A stretch of 64,000 bases of DNA, taken from positions 53,791 to 117,790 of the forward strand of contig NZ_LYBM01000010.1 of the NCBI RefSeq assembly GCF_001707825.1, written 5' to 3'. The stretch comes from Veronia pacifica. Lineage in GTDB: Bacteria; Pseudomonadota; Gammaproteobacteria; Enterobacterales; Vibrionaceae. Below the pieces are notes generated by a model that had not been told where the DNA came from, searched no databases, and saw only the letters and a program-made list of their open reading frames with translations. The translations under genes were made by a program, and so were the position numbers. Shown piece by piece: positions 9,775-19,072 of this stretch. How positions within the stretch are numbered: position 1 is the stretch's first letter; each line of letters begins with the position of its first letter.

Positions 9775-11223
9775 ATGAAACCCACGCTTCAATTAAAGCT
9801 TGGCCAACAATTAGCAATGACGCCGCAACTGCAACAGGCGATTCGTCTTCTGCAGTTGTCGACACTGGATCTACAACAGGAAATCCAGGAAGCCCTTGAT
9901 GCCAATCCGTTGCTGGAACAAGATGAACACACAGACTTAGAAGACAGTCTTGAAGAGCTTTCCTCTGAAAAAGTCAAAGAGGTTTCAGACAACCTTGATA
10001 GCTCCGATGCTATGGGCAAAGACGAGATGCCGGAAGACCTTCCGGTAGACACCACATGGGACGATGTCTACACCGCCAGTTCAGGTAATACTGGCGTCTC
10101 CGTCAGTGATGATGCACCTGTTTATCAGGGTGAAACCACAGAATCTCTGCAAAATTATCTTGAGTGGCAACTGCAACTGACACCGTTTTCTGATACCGAC
10201 CTTGCCATCGCGACCGCTATTATCGATGGCGTTGATGATAAGGGTTATCTCACCATTTCTGCCGATGAAATTCTCGATAGTATGGGAAACAGTGAGATAG
10301 AGCTTGATGAGGTTGAGGCGGTATTAAAGCGGGTTCAACAGTTCGACCCACTTGGTGTGGCATCAAGGTCGTTACAAGAGTGCTTGATGATTCAACTTGC
10401 GGCGTTTGCGGAAGACACTCCGTGGCTTGGCGAGGCCCGTCTTGTCTTGACCGAGCATATGAACCTTCTCGCCAATCGTGACTATCGTCAGATCATGAAA
10501 GAAACCCGTCTGAAAGAGCCGGAACTGAAAGAGGTAATGAACCTGATTCATAGCCTTGAGCCCAGACCGGGTAATCTCATTGTCACCAATGAAGCTGAGT
10601 ATGTCATTCCAGACGTGTTGGTATTTAAAGACCGTGGGAAATGGGTGGTACAAATCAATCCGGACAGTGTGCCAAGATTAAAGGTTAATCAGCAATATGC
10701 CGCTCTGTCTAAAAATGGCTGTAGCCCTGCTGATAGTCAGTTCATTAGAAGCCACCTGCAAGATGCAAAATGGTTGATAAAGAGTCTTGAGAGTCGAAAC
10801 GATACTTTACTCAAAGTGGCACGGTGTATCGTTGAACATCAACAGGACTTTTTTGAATATGGTGAGGAAGCAATGAAGCCAATGGTGCTTAATGATATTG
10901 CCCTCGCAGTCGATATGCATGAATCAACAATTTCACGGGTGACGACGCAGAAATTTATGCACACCCCTCGTGGTATTTTCGAACTTAAATTTTTCTTCTC
11001 CAGTCATGTCAGTACTGATAACGGTGGGGAGTGTAGCTCTACCGCTATTCGCGCACTGGTCAAGAAGCTTGTCGCCGCAGAGAATCAAGCTAAACCACTG
11101 AGCGACAGCAAGATAGCGACATTATTGGCGGAACAAGGAATACAGGTCGCGAGACGCACTATTGCAAAATATCGCGAATCACTGGGTATTGCTCCGTCAA
11201 ATCAGCGTAAGCGCCTGATTTAA
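9775..11223 (+). CDS. rpoN: RNA polymerase sigma-54 factor RpoN
   Basis: Sigma-54 directs RNA polymerase to -24/-12 promoters used for nitrogen, flagellar and other genes, and needs enhancer-binding ATPases. The 482-residue protein shows the Gln/Leu-rich activator region I (residues 1-50), an acidic region II (about 55-105), the core-binding region and, near the C-terminus, the RpoN box '[10 protein letters not shown]'. The C-terminal tail is 'SNQRKRLI'. The neighbours hpf, ptsN, rapZ and npr form the standard rpoN cluster. Confidence 0.97.
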   Translation: MKPTLQLKLGQQLAMTPQLQQAIRLLQLSTLDLQQEIQEALDANPLLEQDEHTDLEDSLEELSSEKVKEVSDNLDSSDAMGKDEMPEDLPVDTTWDDVYTASSGNTGVSVSDDAPVYQGETTESLQNYLEWQLQLTPFSDTDLAIATAIIDGVDDKGYLTISADEILDSMGNSEIELDEVEAVLKRVQQFDPLGVASRSLQECLMIQLAAFAEDTPWLGEARLVLTEHMNLLANRDYRQIMKETRLKEPELKEVMNLIHSLEPRPGNLIVTNEAEYVIPDVLVFKDRGKWVVQINPDSVPRLKVNQQYAALSKNGCSPADSQFIRSHLQDAKWLIKSLESRNDTLLKVARCIVEHQQDFFEYGEEAMKPMVLNDIALAVDMHESTISRVTTQKFMHTPRGIFELKFFFSSHVSTDNGGECSSTAIRALVKKLVAAENQAKPLSDSKIATLLAEQGIQVARRTIAKYRESLGIAPSNQRKRLI

Positions 11224-11254
11224 TCTCAGGCCTATCAACAGAAGGAAGATGTTT

Positions 11255-11542
11255 ATGCAAATTAATCTCACCGGTCACCATGTTGATATCACTCCATCAA
11301 TGCGAGACTATGTCACAACGAAGTTTGACAAGTTGGAGCGTTTCTTTGATCGCATCAACAACGTCCACGTTGTGCTAAATGTAGAAAAAATTCAACAGAT
11401 CGCCGAAGCGACCTTGCATGTGAATAACGGTGAAATCCACGCCCGAGCAAACTCTGAAGACATGTACGCTGCTATCGATGCGCTGACAGACAAACTGGTC
11501 AAACAGCTCAACAAACACAAAAATAAATTAAACAGCCACTGA
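11255..11542 (+). CDS. hpf: Ribosome hibernation promoting factor HPF (short form)
   Basis: A 95-residue protein that binds the 30S subunit and stabilises 100S ribosome dimers in stationary phase. It starts 'MQINLTGHHVDITPSMRDYV' and has the basic, dimer-side face of the sigma-54 modulation family. An ATG six bases upstream (11249) lies too close to the AAGGA ribosome site, while the ATG at 11255 has ideal spacing and gives exactly the usual length. It lacks the long C-terminal domain, so it is the short HPF form. Confidence 0.94.
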   Translation: MQINLTGHHVDITPSMRDYVTTKFDKLERFFDRINNVHVVLNVEKIQQIAEATLHVNNGEIHARANSEDMYAAIDALTDKLVKQLNKHKNKLNSH

Positions 11543-11545
11543 AGC

Positions 11546-11989
11546 ATGGATATAAAAGATGTTTTAACATTGGACTGCACCAAAAGTGCAGTCCTTTGTT
11601 CGAGTAAGAAGCGAGTATTGGAACTCATTAGTGAGTTGGCAGCCAAGGAACTCAGCGAAGAACCGAAAGAGCTTTTTGAATGCCTTCTCAACCGAGAAAA
11701 AATGGGAACAACAGGTATAGGCGGTGGTATTGCGATCCCTCATGGTCGTATATATAACAGTGACCGAGCGGTGGGCGTCTTTGTCCAATGTGCCGAACCT
11801 GTAAAATTTGATGCTGTCGACAATCAACCCGTCGATCTGCTTTTTGCTCTTTTTGTTCCCGACGATTTATGCAAGGTTCATCTGGCAACATTGTCACTCT
11901 TAGCGAAAAAATTCAGCGACAAAGCCCTTACCCGCCAGCTTCGCTGCGCGTCATCTGATCTGGAGCTCTACAGGATCATCACTCAATAA
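11546..11989 (+). CDS. ptsN: Nitrogen PTS regulatory enzyme IIA (PtsN)
   Basis: EIIA-Ntr accepts phosphate from NPr and, in the family, regulates potassium transport, sigma-54 functions and stress. The 147-residue protein contains the phosphorylated histidine in 'GGGIAIPHGR' (His66) and the PTS EIIA type 2 fold. It starts 3 nt after hpf and shares the cluster with npr, its phosphate donor. Confidence 0.95.
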   Translation: MDIKDVLTLDCTKSAVLCSSKKRVLELISELAAKELSEEPKELFECLLNREKMGTTGIGGGIAIPHGRIYNSDRAVGVFVQCAEPVKFDAVDNQPVDLLFALFVPDDLCKVHLATLSLLAKKFSDKALTRQLRCASSDLELYRIITQ

Positions 11990-12007
11990 AATAAAAAGGA
12001 AAAAGAC

Positions 12008-12859
12008 ATGGAGTTGAAGATTGTCAGTGGCTGCTCGGGTGCAGGAAAATCCGTCGCACTGAGAGTACTTGAGGATCTGGGCTATTATTGCGTTGATAAT
12101 CTCCCTGTTGTGCTCTTGCCACAATTTATCTCCACTCAACCAACCGGAAATAATAAGGTTGCGGTCAGTATCGATATTCGAAATATGCCCGCCGACCCAG
12201 CCGAGATCACTCGTGTTCTAGCTCAACTTCCTGATGATCTCGACATAGATGTCTTTTTTCTCGATGCAGAAAACAAAGAACTGATTAAACGATTCAGTGA
12301 GACACGTCGTCTTCATCCGCTGTCAAAAGAAAATCTGACCCTTGAGCAATCAATCGTTCGCGAGAAAGAATTGTTATTGCCGCTGAAAGAGAGAGCTGAC
12401 CGTGTTATCGATAGCACTGGTCATTCGGTGCACAACCTAAGCGAATCAGTCAGGAACCTTATCCTGGGAAGAAGCTCCAAAGATCTGGTGATAGTTTTCG
12501 AGTCTTTTGGTTTTAAACATGGTCTGCCAAGCGACGCTGATTTTGTCTACGATGTCCGTTTCCTGCCCAACCCGCATTGGGAGCCGTCCCTTAGACCTCT
12601 TACTGGGCTGGATGAACCTGTAAAGCTGTATTTATCAGCCCAATCAGAGGTCAGTATGCTGATTGCACAAATAAAGGGCTTCCTCGAATTCTGGCTACCG
12701 GCACTCGAAAATAACAACCGTAGCTATCTCACCGTTGCAATTGGCTGTACTGGCGGGCAGCACCGATCTGTCTATATCGCCCAACATCTGGCTGACTACT
12801 TCCAAAGCACAGGCCAACAGGTACAAATTCGACACCGGACTCTGGAGAAGCAACAATGA
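12008..12859 (+). CDS. rapZ: RNase adapter protein RapZ
   Basis: A 283-residue P-loop protein. Walker A is 'GCSGAGKS' at residues 8-15, and the C-terminal domain contains '[15 protein letters not shown]'. In E. coli it binds GlmZ/GlmY small RNAs and targets GlmZ to RNase E, tuning glucosamine-6-phosphate synthesis for the cell wall. The stop codon overlaps npr by 4 nt. Whether GlmY/GlmZ exist here cannot be told from this window. Confidence 0.94.
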   Translation: MELKIVSGCSGAGKSVALRVLEDLGYYCVDNLPVVLLPQFISTQPTGNNKVAVSIDIRNMPADPAEITRVLAQLPDDLDIDVFFLDAENKELIKRFSETRRLHPLSKENLTLEQSIVREKELLLPLKERADRVIDSTGHSVHNLSESVRNLILGRSSKDLVIVFESFGFKHGLPSDADFVYDVRFLPNPHWEPSLRPLTGLDEPVKLYLSAQSEVSMLIAQIKGFLEFWLPALENNNRSYLTVAIGCTGGQHRSVYIAQHLADYFQSTGQQVQIRHRTLEKQQ

Positions 12860-13131
12860 CAAGCTTCAGCAAGTATGTGTTGATCAAGAATCGTTTGGGC
12901 CTTCATGCTCGGGCAGCCATGAAACTGGTAGAATTATCTCAAAGCTTTGATGCGACGGTTAATTTGACAAAGGGCCAAAAATCAGCAACGGCGGACAGTG
13001 TCATGGGACTGTTGATGCTGGAGTCCAGCAAAGGTGAACAAATATGCGTATCTGCTGATGGCCCACAAGCCAGAGAAGCGTTTGAGGCCATCACACAGCT
13101 TATCGAAGCGGGGTTTGACGAAGAAAACTAA
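12856..13131 (+). CDS. ptsO: Nitrogen PTS phosphocarrier protein NPr
   Basis: A 91-residue HPr-family protein with the active histidine in '[10 protein letters not shown]' (His17) and a conserved 'SVMGLLML' helix. It passes phosphate from EI-Ntr to PtsN. Overlap with rapZ (ATGA) shows it is co-translated. It closes the rpoN-hpf-ptsN-rapZ-npr set; a 111-nt gap to mgtE follows. Confidence 0.93.
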   Translation: MTSFSKYVLIKNRLGLHARAAMKLVELSQSFDATVNLTKGQKSATADSVMGLLMLESSKGEQICVSADGPQAREAFEAITQLIEAGFDEEN

Positions 13132-13242
13132 CCCGCCTGATGTATTCCCATGGATAAGTCATTTGCCGACAGACAGCATCAATTGATTGCGTTAGAATTC
13201 AGACCATTGCGAATTTGCTTCAGCCGTTAAGTGGGTAGTCAT

Positions 13243-14610
13243 ATGTCAGAACAATACGAAAACGATCGCCCTAATAATACCCATCAGATCTTACAAGACG
13301 TCAACAAGGCGCTTGAAAACGGCATGTTTGTCCATGTTCGGCGAACACTCGAAGACATGGAGCCTGAGGATATTGCATATCTGCTCGAAGCCTCTCCTCC
13401 GAAAGGCCGCCAAGTCCTCTGGCAACTGACCGACCCGGAAATGCAGGGTGAGATCCTCGAAGAACTGTCAGAAGATGTCAAAGATGGCATTGTGATCCAA
13501 ATGGATCCGGAACAGGTTGCTGCTGCTGCAGAAGGAATGGAAAGCGATGATATTGCTTATCTTTTCCGAAGCCTCCCGCGCGGAGTCTCCCGAGATGTTC
13601 TTGCCCAGATGGATGCACAGGACAGAACCCGTGTTCAAGAAGCACTGGCTTACCCAGAGGGGACTGCTGGCGGCATAATGAGTACTGATGTCGTTACGAT
13701 CCGCTCTGATGTGACGGTTGATGTCGTACTCCGTTACTTGCGGATCCGCGGCGAATTGCCAGAGAGCACTGATGCCCTCTATGTGGTGGATCAAAACAGT
13801 ACACTCATTGGTTACCTCTCGATCAGCACGCTGGTTACATCCCAACCCGACGCTGAGATCCTAGAGATTATGGACGATCCTGATGAAGCGATCCCCGTCG
13901 GTATGGATGATAGCGATGTGGCCAGTCTGTTTGAACGCCGGGATTGGTTATCAGCCCCTGTTGTTGATGACAACAATCATCTTGTTGGCCGAATCACCAT
14001 TGATGATGTGGTGGATATCATCCGTGAAGATGCGGAGCACTCAATGATGAGTATGGCCGGGATGGATGATGATGAGGATACATTCGCCCCTGTATGGAAA
14101 TCAGCCCGCCGCCGCAGTATCTGGCTTGGTGTCAATGTGCTTGCTGCACTCGCTGCGGCATCCGTATCAAACCTGTTTGAAGGCACGTTAGATAAAATGG
14201 CAGCCATTGCCGTGTTAATGACAATCGTGCCTTCAATGGGCGGTGTCGCCGGTAACCAAACCGTCGCATTGGTGATCCGTGGCCTTGCCGTGGGTCATAT
14301 TGGTGAGTCGAATACCCGATGGCTACTGACCAAAGAGGCGCTGGTTGGCCTCTTAAACGGTATCGCATGGGCCTGTATCATTGGTGGTGTCGTCGTGTGG
14401 TGGAAGGGGAACCTGATACTGGGTGCCATTATCGCAGGAGCGATGTTGACCAACCTACTGGTTGCAGGTGTGGCTGGTGTGATCATCCCCATCGTGCTGA
14501 AAAAAATGAATATCGATCCGGCATTGGCTGGCGGTATGGCACTGACTACCGTCACCGATATGATAGGGCTTTCCGTCTTTCTCGGTCTAGCAACCGTCTT
14601 TCTCGTCTGA
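13243..14610 (+). CDS. mgtE: Magnesium transporter MgtE
   Basis: A 455-residue homodimeric Mg2+ channel. It contains the N-terminal MgtE domain (helical repeats such as 'EDMEPEDIAYLLEASPP'), a tandem CBS domain pair ('GGIMSTDVVTIRSDVTVDVV', 'DWLSAPVVDDNNHLVGRITIDDVVDI') and a C-terminal membrane domain with five helices, including 'GGVAGNQTVALVIRGLA' and the pore motif 'GGMALTTVTDMIG'. The frame opens at a GTG four codons earlier, but the ATG at 13243 has a GGGTA element before it. No M-box riboswitch was recognised upstream. Confidence 0.93.
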   Translation: MSEQYENDRPNNTHQILQDVNKALENGMFVHVRRTLEDMEPEDIAYLLEASPPKGRQVLWQLTDPEMQGEILEELSEDVKDGIVIQMDPEQVAAAAEGMESDDIAYLFRSLPRGVSRDVLAQMDAQDRTRVQEALAYPEGTAGGIMSTDVVTIRSDVTVDVVLRYLRIRGELPESTDALYVVDQNSTLIGYLSISTLVTSQPDAEILEIMDDPDEAIPVGMDDSDVASLFERRDWLSAPVVDDNNHLVGRITIDDVVDIIREDAEHSMMSMAGMDDDEDTFAPVWKSARRRSIWLGVNVLAALAAASVSNLFEGTLDKMAAIAVLMTIVPSMGGVAGNQTVALVIRGLAVGHIGESNTRWLLTKEALVGLLNGIAWACIIGGVVVWWKGNLILGAIIAGAMLTNLLVAGVAGVIIPIVLKKMNIDPALAGGMALTTVTDMIGLSVFLGLATVFLV

Positions 14611-14615
14611 CTGTG

Positions 14616-14641
14616 AAAAAGGCCTGCTTGCAGGCCTTTTT
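14616..14641. terminator. Bidirectional intrinsic terminator between mgtE and pmbA
   Basis: A G+C-rich stem (AAGGCCTG / CAGGCCTT, CTTG loop) is flanked by A and T runs. It lies just after the mgtE stop and just before the end of the convergent pmbA gene. Confidence 0.9.
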
Positions 14642-14670
14642 ACAATCTCTCAATTCTGTTTGGGCACTTT

Positions 14671-16026
14671 TTATTCGCCGCCCACTTTCATGGACTCAAT
14701 CAGAACAGAGCCAGTCTGAATCTGGCTACGAAACTCAGTATCCGCACCTACGGCAACAATATTTTTGTACATATCGCTCAGGTTACCTGCGATAGTGATT
14801 TCACTGACCGGATATTGGATTTCACCATTCTCAACCCAGAAACCCGATGCGCCACGCGAGTAATCACCTGTTACGACATTGGCACCCTGTCCCATCAGTT
14901 CAGTCACTAGCAGGCCCGTTCCCAGCTCTTTAAGCATCTGCTCAAAAGACTGACCCGTGTGAGATACAAACCAATTATGAATACCACCAGCATGCCCCGT
15001 CGGCTGCATACCTAATTTACGGGCAGCATAACTGGTGGCCAGATACGTTTCGAGGTGACCCGATTTGATAATATCCAGATCTCGGGTGATCAGACCTTCA
15101 CTGTCGAAGGGCGCACTCGCCATGCCTTTAAGTAAGTGCGGACGTTCGTGAATAGAAAGCCAATCTGGGAAGATTTGCTCACCAAGCTTATCCAGCATAA
15201 ATGATGACTTGCGATAGAGGTTTGAGCCACTGATCGCCATAACAAGATGACCGAATAAACCCGTCGCAATATCCGCAGACAACATGACAGGTACCTGGCA
15301 TGTACTGATTTTACGGGGGTTGAGTCTATCAAGTGTGCGTGTTGCTGCCTCAATACCGACTTTTTCAGGTGTCCAAAGATCAGCTTTATCACGGGCAACG
15401 GTGTAGCTGTAATCACGCTCCATCGCGCCGTTTTCTTCTGCAATAGCAACACAGCTAATGCTATGACGACTGGTGGCATAACTTCCCATCATGCCATGGC
15501 TGTTGGCGTAAACACGGACACCATAATGGCTGTCGTAGCTCGCGCCATCGCTGAATTTTATCCGCGCATCCTGCTCAAGGGCTGCCTTTTCTGCTGCAAC
15601 AGCAACACTGGCAGCATGATCCGGCTCGGGCTCGTCGGGATGAAACAAATCAAGATCAGGATACTCCCACGCCATTAACTCTTTTGGCGCAGGACCCGCA
15701 AATGGATCTTCAGACGTGTAACTGGCGATATCAAGAGCAGCCTCAACGGTCTGAGTGATCGCTTCCTCTGTCAGATCTGAGGTCGATGCACTGCCCTTGC
15801 GCTGGCCGCGATAGACTGTGATTCCCAGTGCTCCATCGCTGTTAAACTCGACATTTTCAACCTCACACATGCGAGTGGAAACGCTGAGTCCTGTCGTTTT
15901 TGTGATCGCCACTTCAGCGGCATCGGCTTTTTTTCCTGCAAGTTCAAGTGCACGGCTAACTGCCGCCTCAAGCTCAGTGCGCTGCTGAGCAACCTGTTGT
16001 TTCGCGTCCATAAAAGTCACTATCAT
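14671..16026 (-). CDS. pmbA: Metalloprotease-like protein PmbA/TldE
   Basis: TldE/PmbA pairs with TldD in a heterodimeric protease that matures microcins and degrades unfolded peptides. TldE itself lacks the zinc motif, and no HExxH is seen here. The 451-residue protein shows family blocks '[41 protein letters not shown]' and '[31 protein letters not shown]'. The start at 16026 has AGGAA about 9 nt upstream. Its partner tldD lies 700 bases away on the same strand, with yjgA between on the other strand. Confidence 0.95.
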   Translation of the reverse strand: MIVTFMDAKQQVAQQRTELEAAVSRALELAGKKADAAEVAITKTTGLSVSTRMCEVENVEFNSDGALGITVYRGQRKGSASTSDLTEEAITQTVEAALDIASYTSEDPFAGPAPKELMAWEYPDLDLFHPDEPEPDHAASVAVAAEKAALEQDARIKFSDGASYDSHYGVRVYANSHGMMGSYATSRHSISCVAIAEENGAMERDYSYTVARDKADLWTPEKVGIEAATRTLDRLNPRKISTCQVPVMLSADIATGLFGHLVMAISGSNLYRKSSFMLDKLGEQIFPDWLSIHERPHLLKGMASAPFDSEGLITRDLDIIKSGHLETYLATSYAARKLGMQPTGHAGGIHNWFVSHTGQSFEQMLKELGTGLLVTELMGQGANVVTGDYSRGASGFWVENGEIQYPVSEITIAGNLSDMYKNIVAVGADTEFRSQIQTGSVLIESMKVGGE

Positions 16027-16143
16027 ATTTGTGTTCCTGTAAGAATAACACTCCCGCTACTGACAATGTTTAAAAAACGCCACCAAACCGAGGCAATCTT
16101 GGTAAAATAACCGCGAATTGAGACAATCAACCCGGGAAACAGT

Positions 16144-16674
16144 ATGAGCCGTAAGAACAAACGCGAGCCGTGGGAAGAAGAAGAGGAAATCATCTGGGTC
16201 AGTAAATCCGAGATGAAGCGCGACATGGAAGAGTTACAAAAGCTGGGTGAAGAGTTGGTGAAACTCAAGCCAGCCGTGCTAGAAAAATTTCCGCTTGATG
16301 ACAGTCTTCGGGATGCGATTGCTGATGCTCAGCGTTTTAAAAATGAAGCGAGACGTCGCCAGCTACAATTTATCGGTAAGCTGATGCGTAACCGCGATCC
16401 TGAGCCTATTCAGGCTGCGCTGGACAAACTGAATAACAAGCACTCGCAGCAGACCGCTGAGATGCACAAACTTGAGCAACTGCGCGATCGTATCATCGAA
16501 AAGGGTGACAGTGCGATCAATGAAGTGATTGCAGAATTTCCTGATGCAGAGCGTCAGTATTTGCGTCAGTTAGCCCGTCAGGCCAACAAAGAGAAAAGCC
16601 AGAGTAAGCCGCCAAAAGCTTACCGCGAGATCTTTCAGTATCTCAAGGAACTCAAAGGCGACGACCTTGCCTGA
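16144..16674 (+). CDS. darP: Ribosome-associated protein YjgA (DarP)
   Basis: A 176-residue, highly charged, helical protein of the YjgA/DUF615 family. In E. coli DarP aids late maturation of the 50S subunit around the peptidyl-transferase centre. The N-terminal '[31 protein letters not shown]' and the C-terminal '[17 protein letters not shown]' match the family ends. It is transcribed alone, divergent from pmbA, and ends at a shared terminator. Confidence 0.94.
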   Translation: MSRKNKREPWEEEEEIIWVSKSEMKRDMEELQKLGEELVKLKPAVLEKFPLDDSLRDAIADAQRFKNEARRRQLQFIGKLMRNRDPEPIQAALDKLNNKHSQQTAEMHKLEQLRDRIIEKGDSAINEVIAEFPDAERQYLRQLARQANKEKSQSKPPKAYREIFQYLKELKGDDLA

Positions 16675-16677
16675 TAC

Positions 16678-16706
16678 AAAAAAGCCAGCATCTCGCTGGC
16701 TTTTTG
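16678..16706. terminator. Bidirectional intrinsic terminator between yjgA and tldD
   Basis: A stem AAAGCCAGC / GCTGGCTTT with an ATCTC loop, an A-run upstream and T-run downstream, separates the convergent yjgA and tldD genes. Confidence 0.9.
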
Positions 16707-16726
16707 TTATTTAGTAGTTGAATTCA

Positions 16727-18172
16727 CTACTCTGTACCGCCGATGGTCATCGCATCCAGTTTCAGTGTTGGCTGACCTACACCGACTGCGACGCTCTGTC
16801 CTGCCTTACCACACACGCCAACGCCGCGATCGAGGGAAAGATCGTTTCCTACCATTGAGACTTGCTGCATGGCTTCAATACCACTTCCTATCAGCGTTGC
16901 GCCCTTCACTGGCGTCGTGATCTCACCATTTTCGATCAGGTAAGCTTCACTGGTCGAGAACACAAATTTACCTGAGGTAATATCTACCTGACCACCACCA
17001 AGACTCGGCGAATAAAGGCCATTTTCCACACTGCTGATAATGGATTCCGGCGTACTTTCGCCCGCCAGCATGTAGGTATTGGTCATCCTCGGCATCGGAA
17101 GATGCGCGTACGATTCACGGCGGCCATTACCTGTTGGAGCAACGCCCATCAGATGGGCATTGTGCTTATCCTGCATATAACCCCTGAGAATACCCTTTTC
17201 AATCAGCACGTTGTACTGCCCGGGTATACCTTCATCGTCGATATTCAACGAACCACGACGGTCGCTCAAGGTGCCATCATCAACAATGGTACACAGTGGA
17301 GACGTTACAAGTTCACCAATCTGACCACTGAACACTGAAGACTCTTTGCGGTTAAAATCGCCCTCAAGGCCATGTCCCACTGCTTCATGCAGCAGAACAC
17401 CTGGCCAACCCGCACCAAGTACCACAGGCATAGTGCCAGCTGGTGCTGATTTAGCAACGAGATTAACCAGAGCCAGACGAACAGCTTCGTCAGCATAGTT
17501 CAGCGCGACAGATTTACCGTCTCGTTCCTCGGTAAAGAAATCATAACCAAAACGACCACCGCCGCCGGAAGATCCGCGTTCACGCCTCCCCTCTTTCTCT
17601 ACCAGCACACTGATAGACAGACGAACTAACGGCCGGATATCCGCTGCATATGTTCCATCAGTTGCGGCAACCAGCACTTGCTCATAGACGCCACTGATGC
17701 TGACAGAGACTTCCTGTACCAGGGGCTCTTTGGCTCGGATATAAGTATCGATTTCTTTCAGCAGAGCAATTTTTTCCTGCTTGGACATGCTTTTTAACGG
17801 ATCAACAGCAGCATAAATGGCAGGATACTGAGCACTGGCAAAAGCGGCCACTTTCCCCTGTCCACCCTTACCGGCAATACCACGGGCGGCCGTTGCACTT
17901 TGCATCAGCGCATCAGCGTTTATCTGGTCAGAGTATGCAAAGCCAGTTTTTTCACCTGTAATGGCCCTGACACCCACGCCACGATCGATGTTAAATGAGC
18001 CATCCTTGATAATGCTATCCTCAAGGATCAGTGATTCATGCCAACATGATTGAAAATAGATGTCGCCATAATCAATATCTCTGGCCGTCAGATGGGCCAG
18101 AGTCTGCTCTATTTGACTCTGACTGATACCAGACAGGTGCAACATAGTTTGTTCTACTTGTTCGAGGCTCAT
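16727..18172 (-). CDS. tldD: Metalloprotease TldD
   Basis: The catalytic subunit of the TldD/TldE peptidase. The 481-residue protein has the zinc motif in '[13 protein letters not shown]' with His262, Glu263 and His266, and the C-terminal 'GGTE' region as expected. The start follows an AGGT ribosome site. It is the last gene of the leftward run mreBCD-maf-rng-yhdP-nit-tldD. An 80-nt gap separates it from the nitrilase-family gene. Confidence 0.96.
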   Translation of the reverse strand: MSLEQVEQTMLHLSGISQSQIEQTLAHLTARDIDYGDIYFQSCWHESLILEDSIIKDGSFNIDRGVGVRAITGEKTGFAYSDQINADALMQSATAARGIAGKGGQGKVAAFASAQYPAIYAAVDPLKSMSKQEKIALLKEIDTYIRAKEPLVQEVSVSISGVYEQVLVAATDGTYAADIRPLVRLSISVLVEKEGRRERGSSGGGGRFGYDFFTEERDGKSVALNYADEAVRLALVNLVAKSAPAGTMPVVLGAGWPGVLLHEAVGHGLEGDFNRKESSVFSGQIGELVTSPLCTIVDDGTLSDRRGSLNIDDEGIPGQYNVLIEKGILRGYMQDKHNAHLMGVAPTGNGRRESYAHLPMPRMTNTYMLAGESTPESIISSVENGLYSPSLGGGQVDITSGKFVFSTSEAYLIENGEITTPVKGATLIGSGIEAMQQVSMVGNDLSLDRGVGVCGKAGQSVAVGVGQPTLKLDAMTIGGTE

Positions 18173-18253
18173 TTAACCTGCTCTTCGCAATAAAAGTGGT
18201 TTGCTGACCGATTTTAAGGTCAACAATAAATAGTTCTATATTCTGAGACTGCG

Positions 18254-19072
18254 CTATTTCATCACGCATTGCAACCTAGCGTGCTGGAGTACCGGCATTT
18301 TACTGCGGATGGCCGAATTGGCAGAGAGGTCAATCTCAGCACTGGTAACTCCGACCCTATCACTCAACGCGGTCACCACCTGTCCCCAAGGGTCAACAAT
18401 CATTGAATGCCCCCAGGTATCTCTGCCTGAATCATGGTCTCCGCATTGCGCAGCCGCCAGTAACCAACACTGTGTTTCGATCGCTCTGGCGCGCAGCAAG
18501 ACTTCCCAGTGCGCCTGACCAGTCGCTTTCGTAAAAGCAGCGGGAACTAAGATGATATCTGCACCCTGTGCGCGTAATGCTGCATAAAGTTGAGGGAAGC
18601 GGATGTCATAACAGATAGATAGACCAAGCGTACCAAACGGTGTATCCACCAGCGCCACACCCGACCCCGCCCGAAAGGTATCTGATTCGCGGTAACTCTT
18701 ATGCCGATCAGCAATATCGACATCAAACATATGCATTTTTTCGTAAGAGGCGCGAAGCGTTCCGGTCTCGTCGTAAACCAGACAAGTAGTGCTGAGTGTC
18801 CCGTCATGGTTACGAATGGGGAAAGACCCAATGATAAGCCAAATACCCAACTCGAAAGCCAGTTGAGAGAACTGCTTCTGTCTCTGGCCATGACCAAGTT
18901 CTTCAGCGACTTTCTCGTAATCTTCTTTTTTACCGAACACCAAACAATTCTCTGGCGTCAATATCAGTTTCGCGCCCTGATTTCTCAATGCCCTGAGCTG
19001 ACCTTCGAGCCAGTCCATATTTTCGTTGGCATCGACACCGGAATTCATTTGTACTACGCCAAATCTTGCCAT
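18254..19072 (-). CDS. Carbon-nitrogen hydrolase (Nit1-type, possible deaminated-glutathione amidase)
   Basis: A 272-residue nitrilase-superfamily enzyme with the full Glu-Lys-Cys triad: Glu41 in 'LTPENCLV', Lys112 in 'YEKMHMFDVDI' and Cys154 in 'LSICYDIRFP'. The 'KMHMFDVDI' and 'YDIRFPQLYAALRAQGADI' blocks resemble Nit1/NitA enzymes that repair deaminated glutathione, but substrate cannot be decided from sequence alone. Its start codon overlaps the yhdP stop codon (TAATG), indicating coupling. Confidence 0.85.
   Translation of the reverse strand: MARFGVVQMNSGVDANENMDWLEGQLRALRNQGAKLILTPENCLVFGKKEDYEKVAEELGHGQRQKQFSQLAFELGIWLIIGSFPIRNHDGTLSTTCLVYDETGTLRASYEKMHMFDVDIADRHKSYRESDTFRAGSGVALVDTPFGTLGLSICYDIRFPQLYAALRAQGADIILVPAAFTKATGQAHWEVLLRARAIETQCWLLAAAQCGDHDSGRDTWGHSMIVDPWGQVVTALSDRVGVTSAEIDLSANSAIRSKMPVLQHARLQCVMK

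Noticed and set aside
13132..13242. M-box magnesium riboswitch before mgtE
   Set aside because: The gap is only 111 nt, too short for an M-box, and lacks its conserved segments.
14319..14795. Open frame crossing the end of mgtE and the terminator
   Set aside because: Runs through a strong bidirectional terminator and overlaps both convergent genes; composition rich in Arg/Trp/Cys as in out-of-frame reading.
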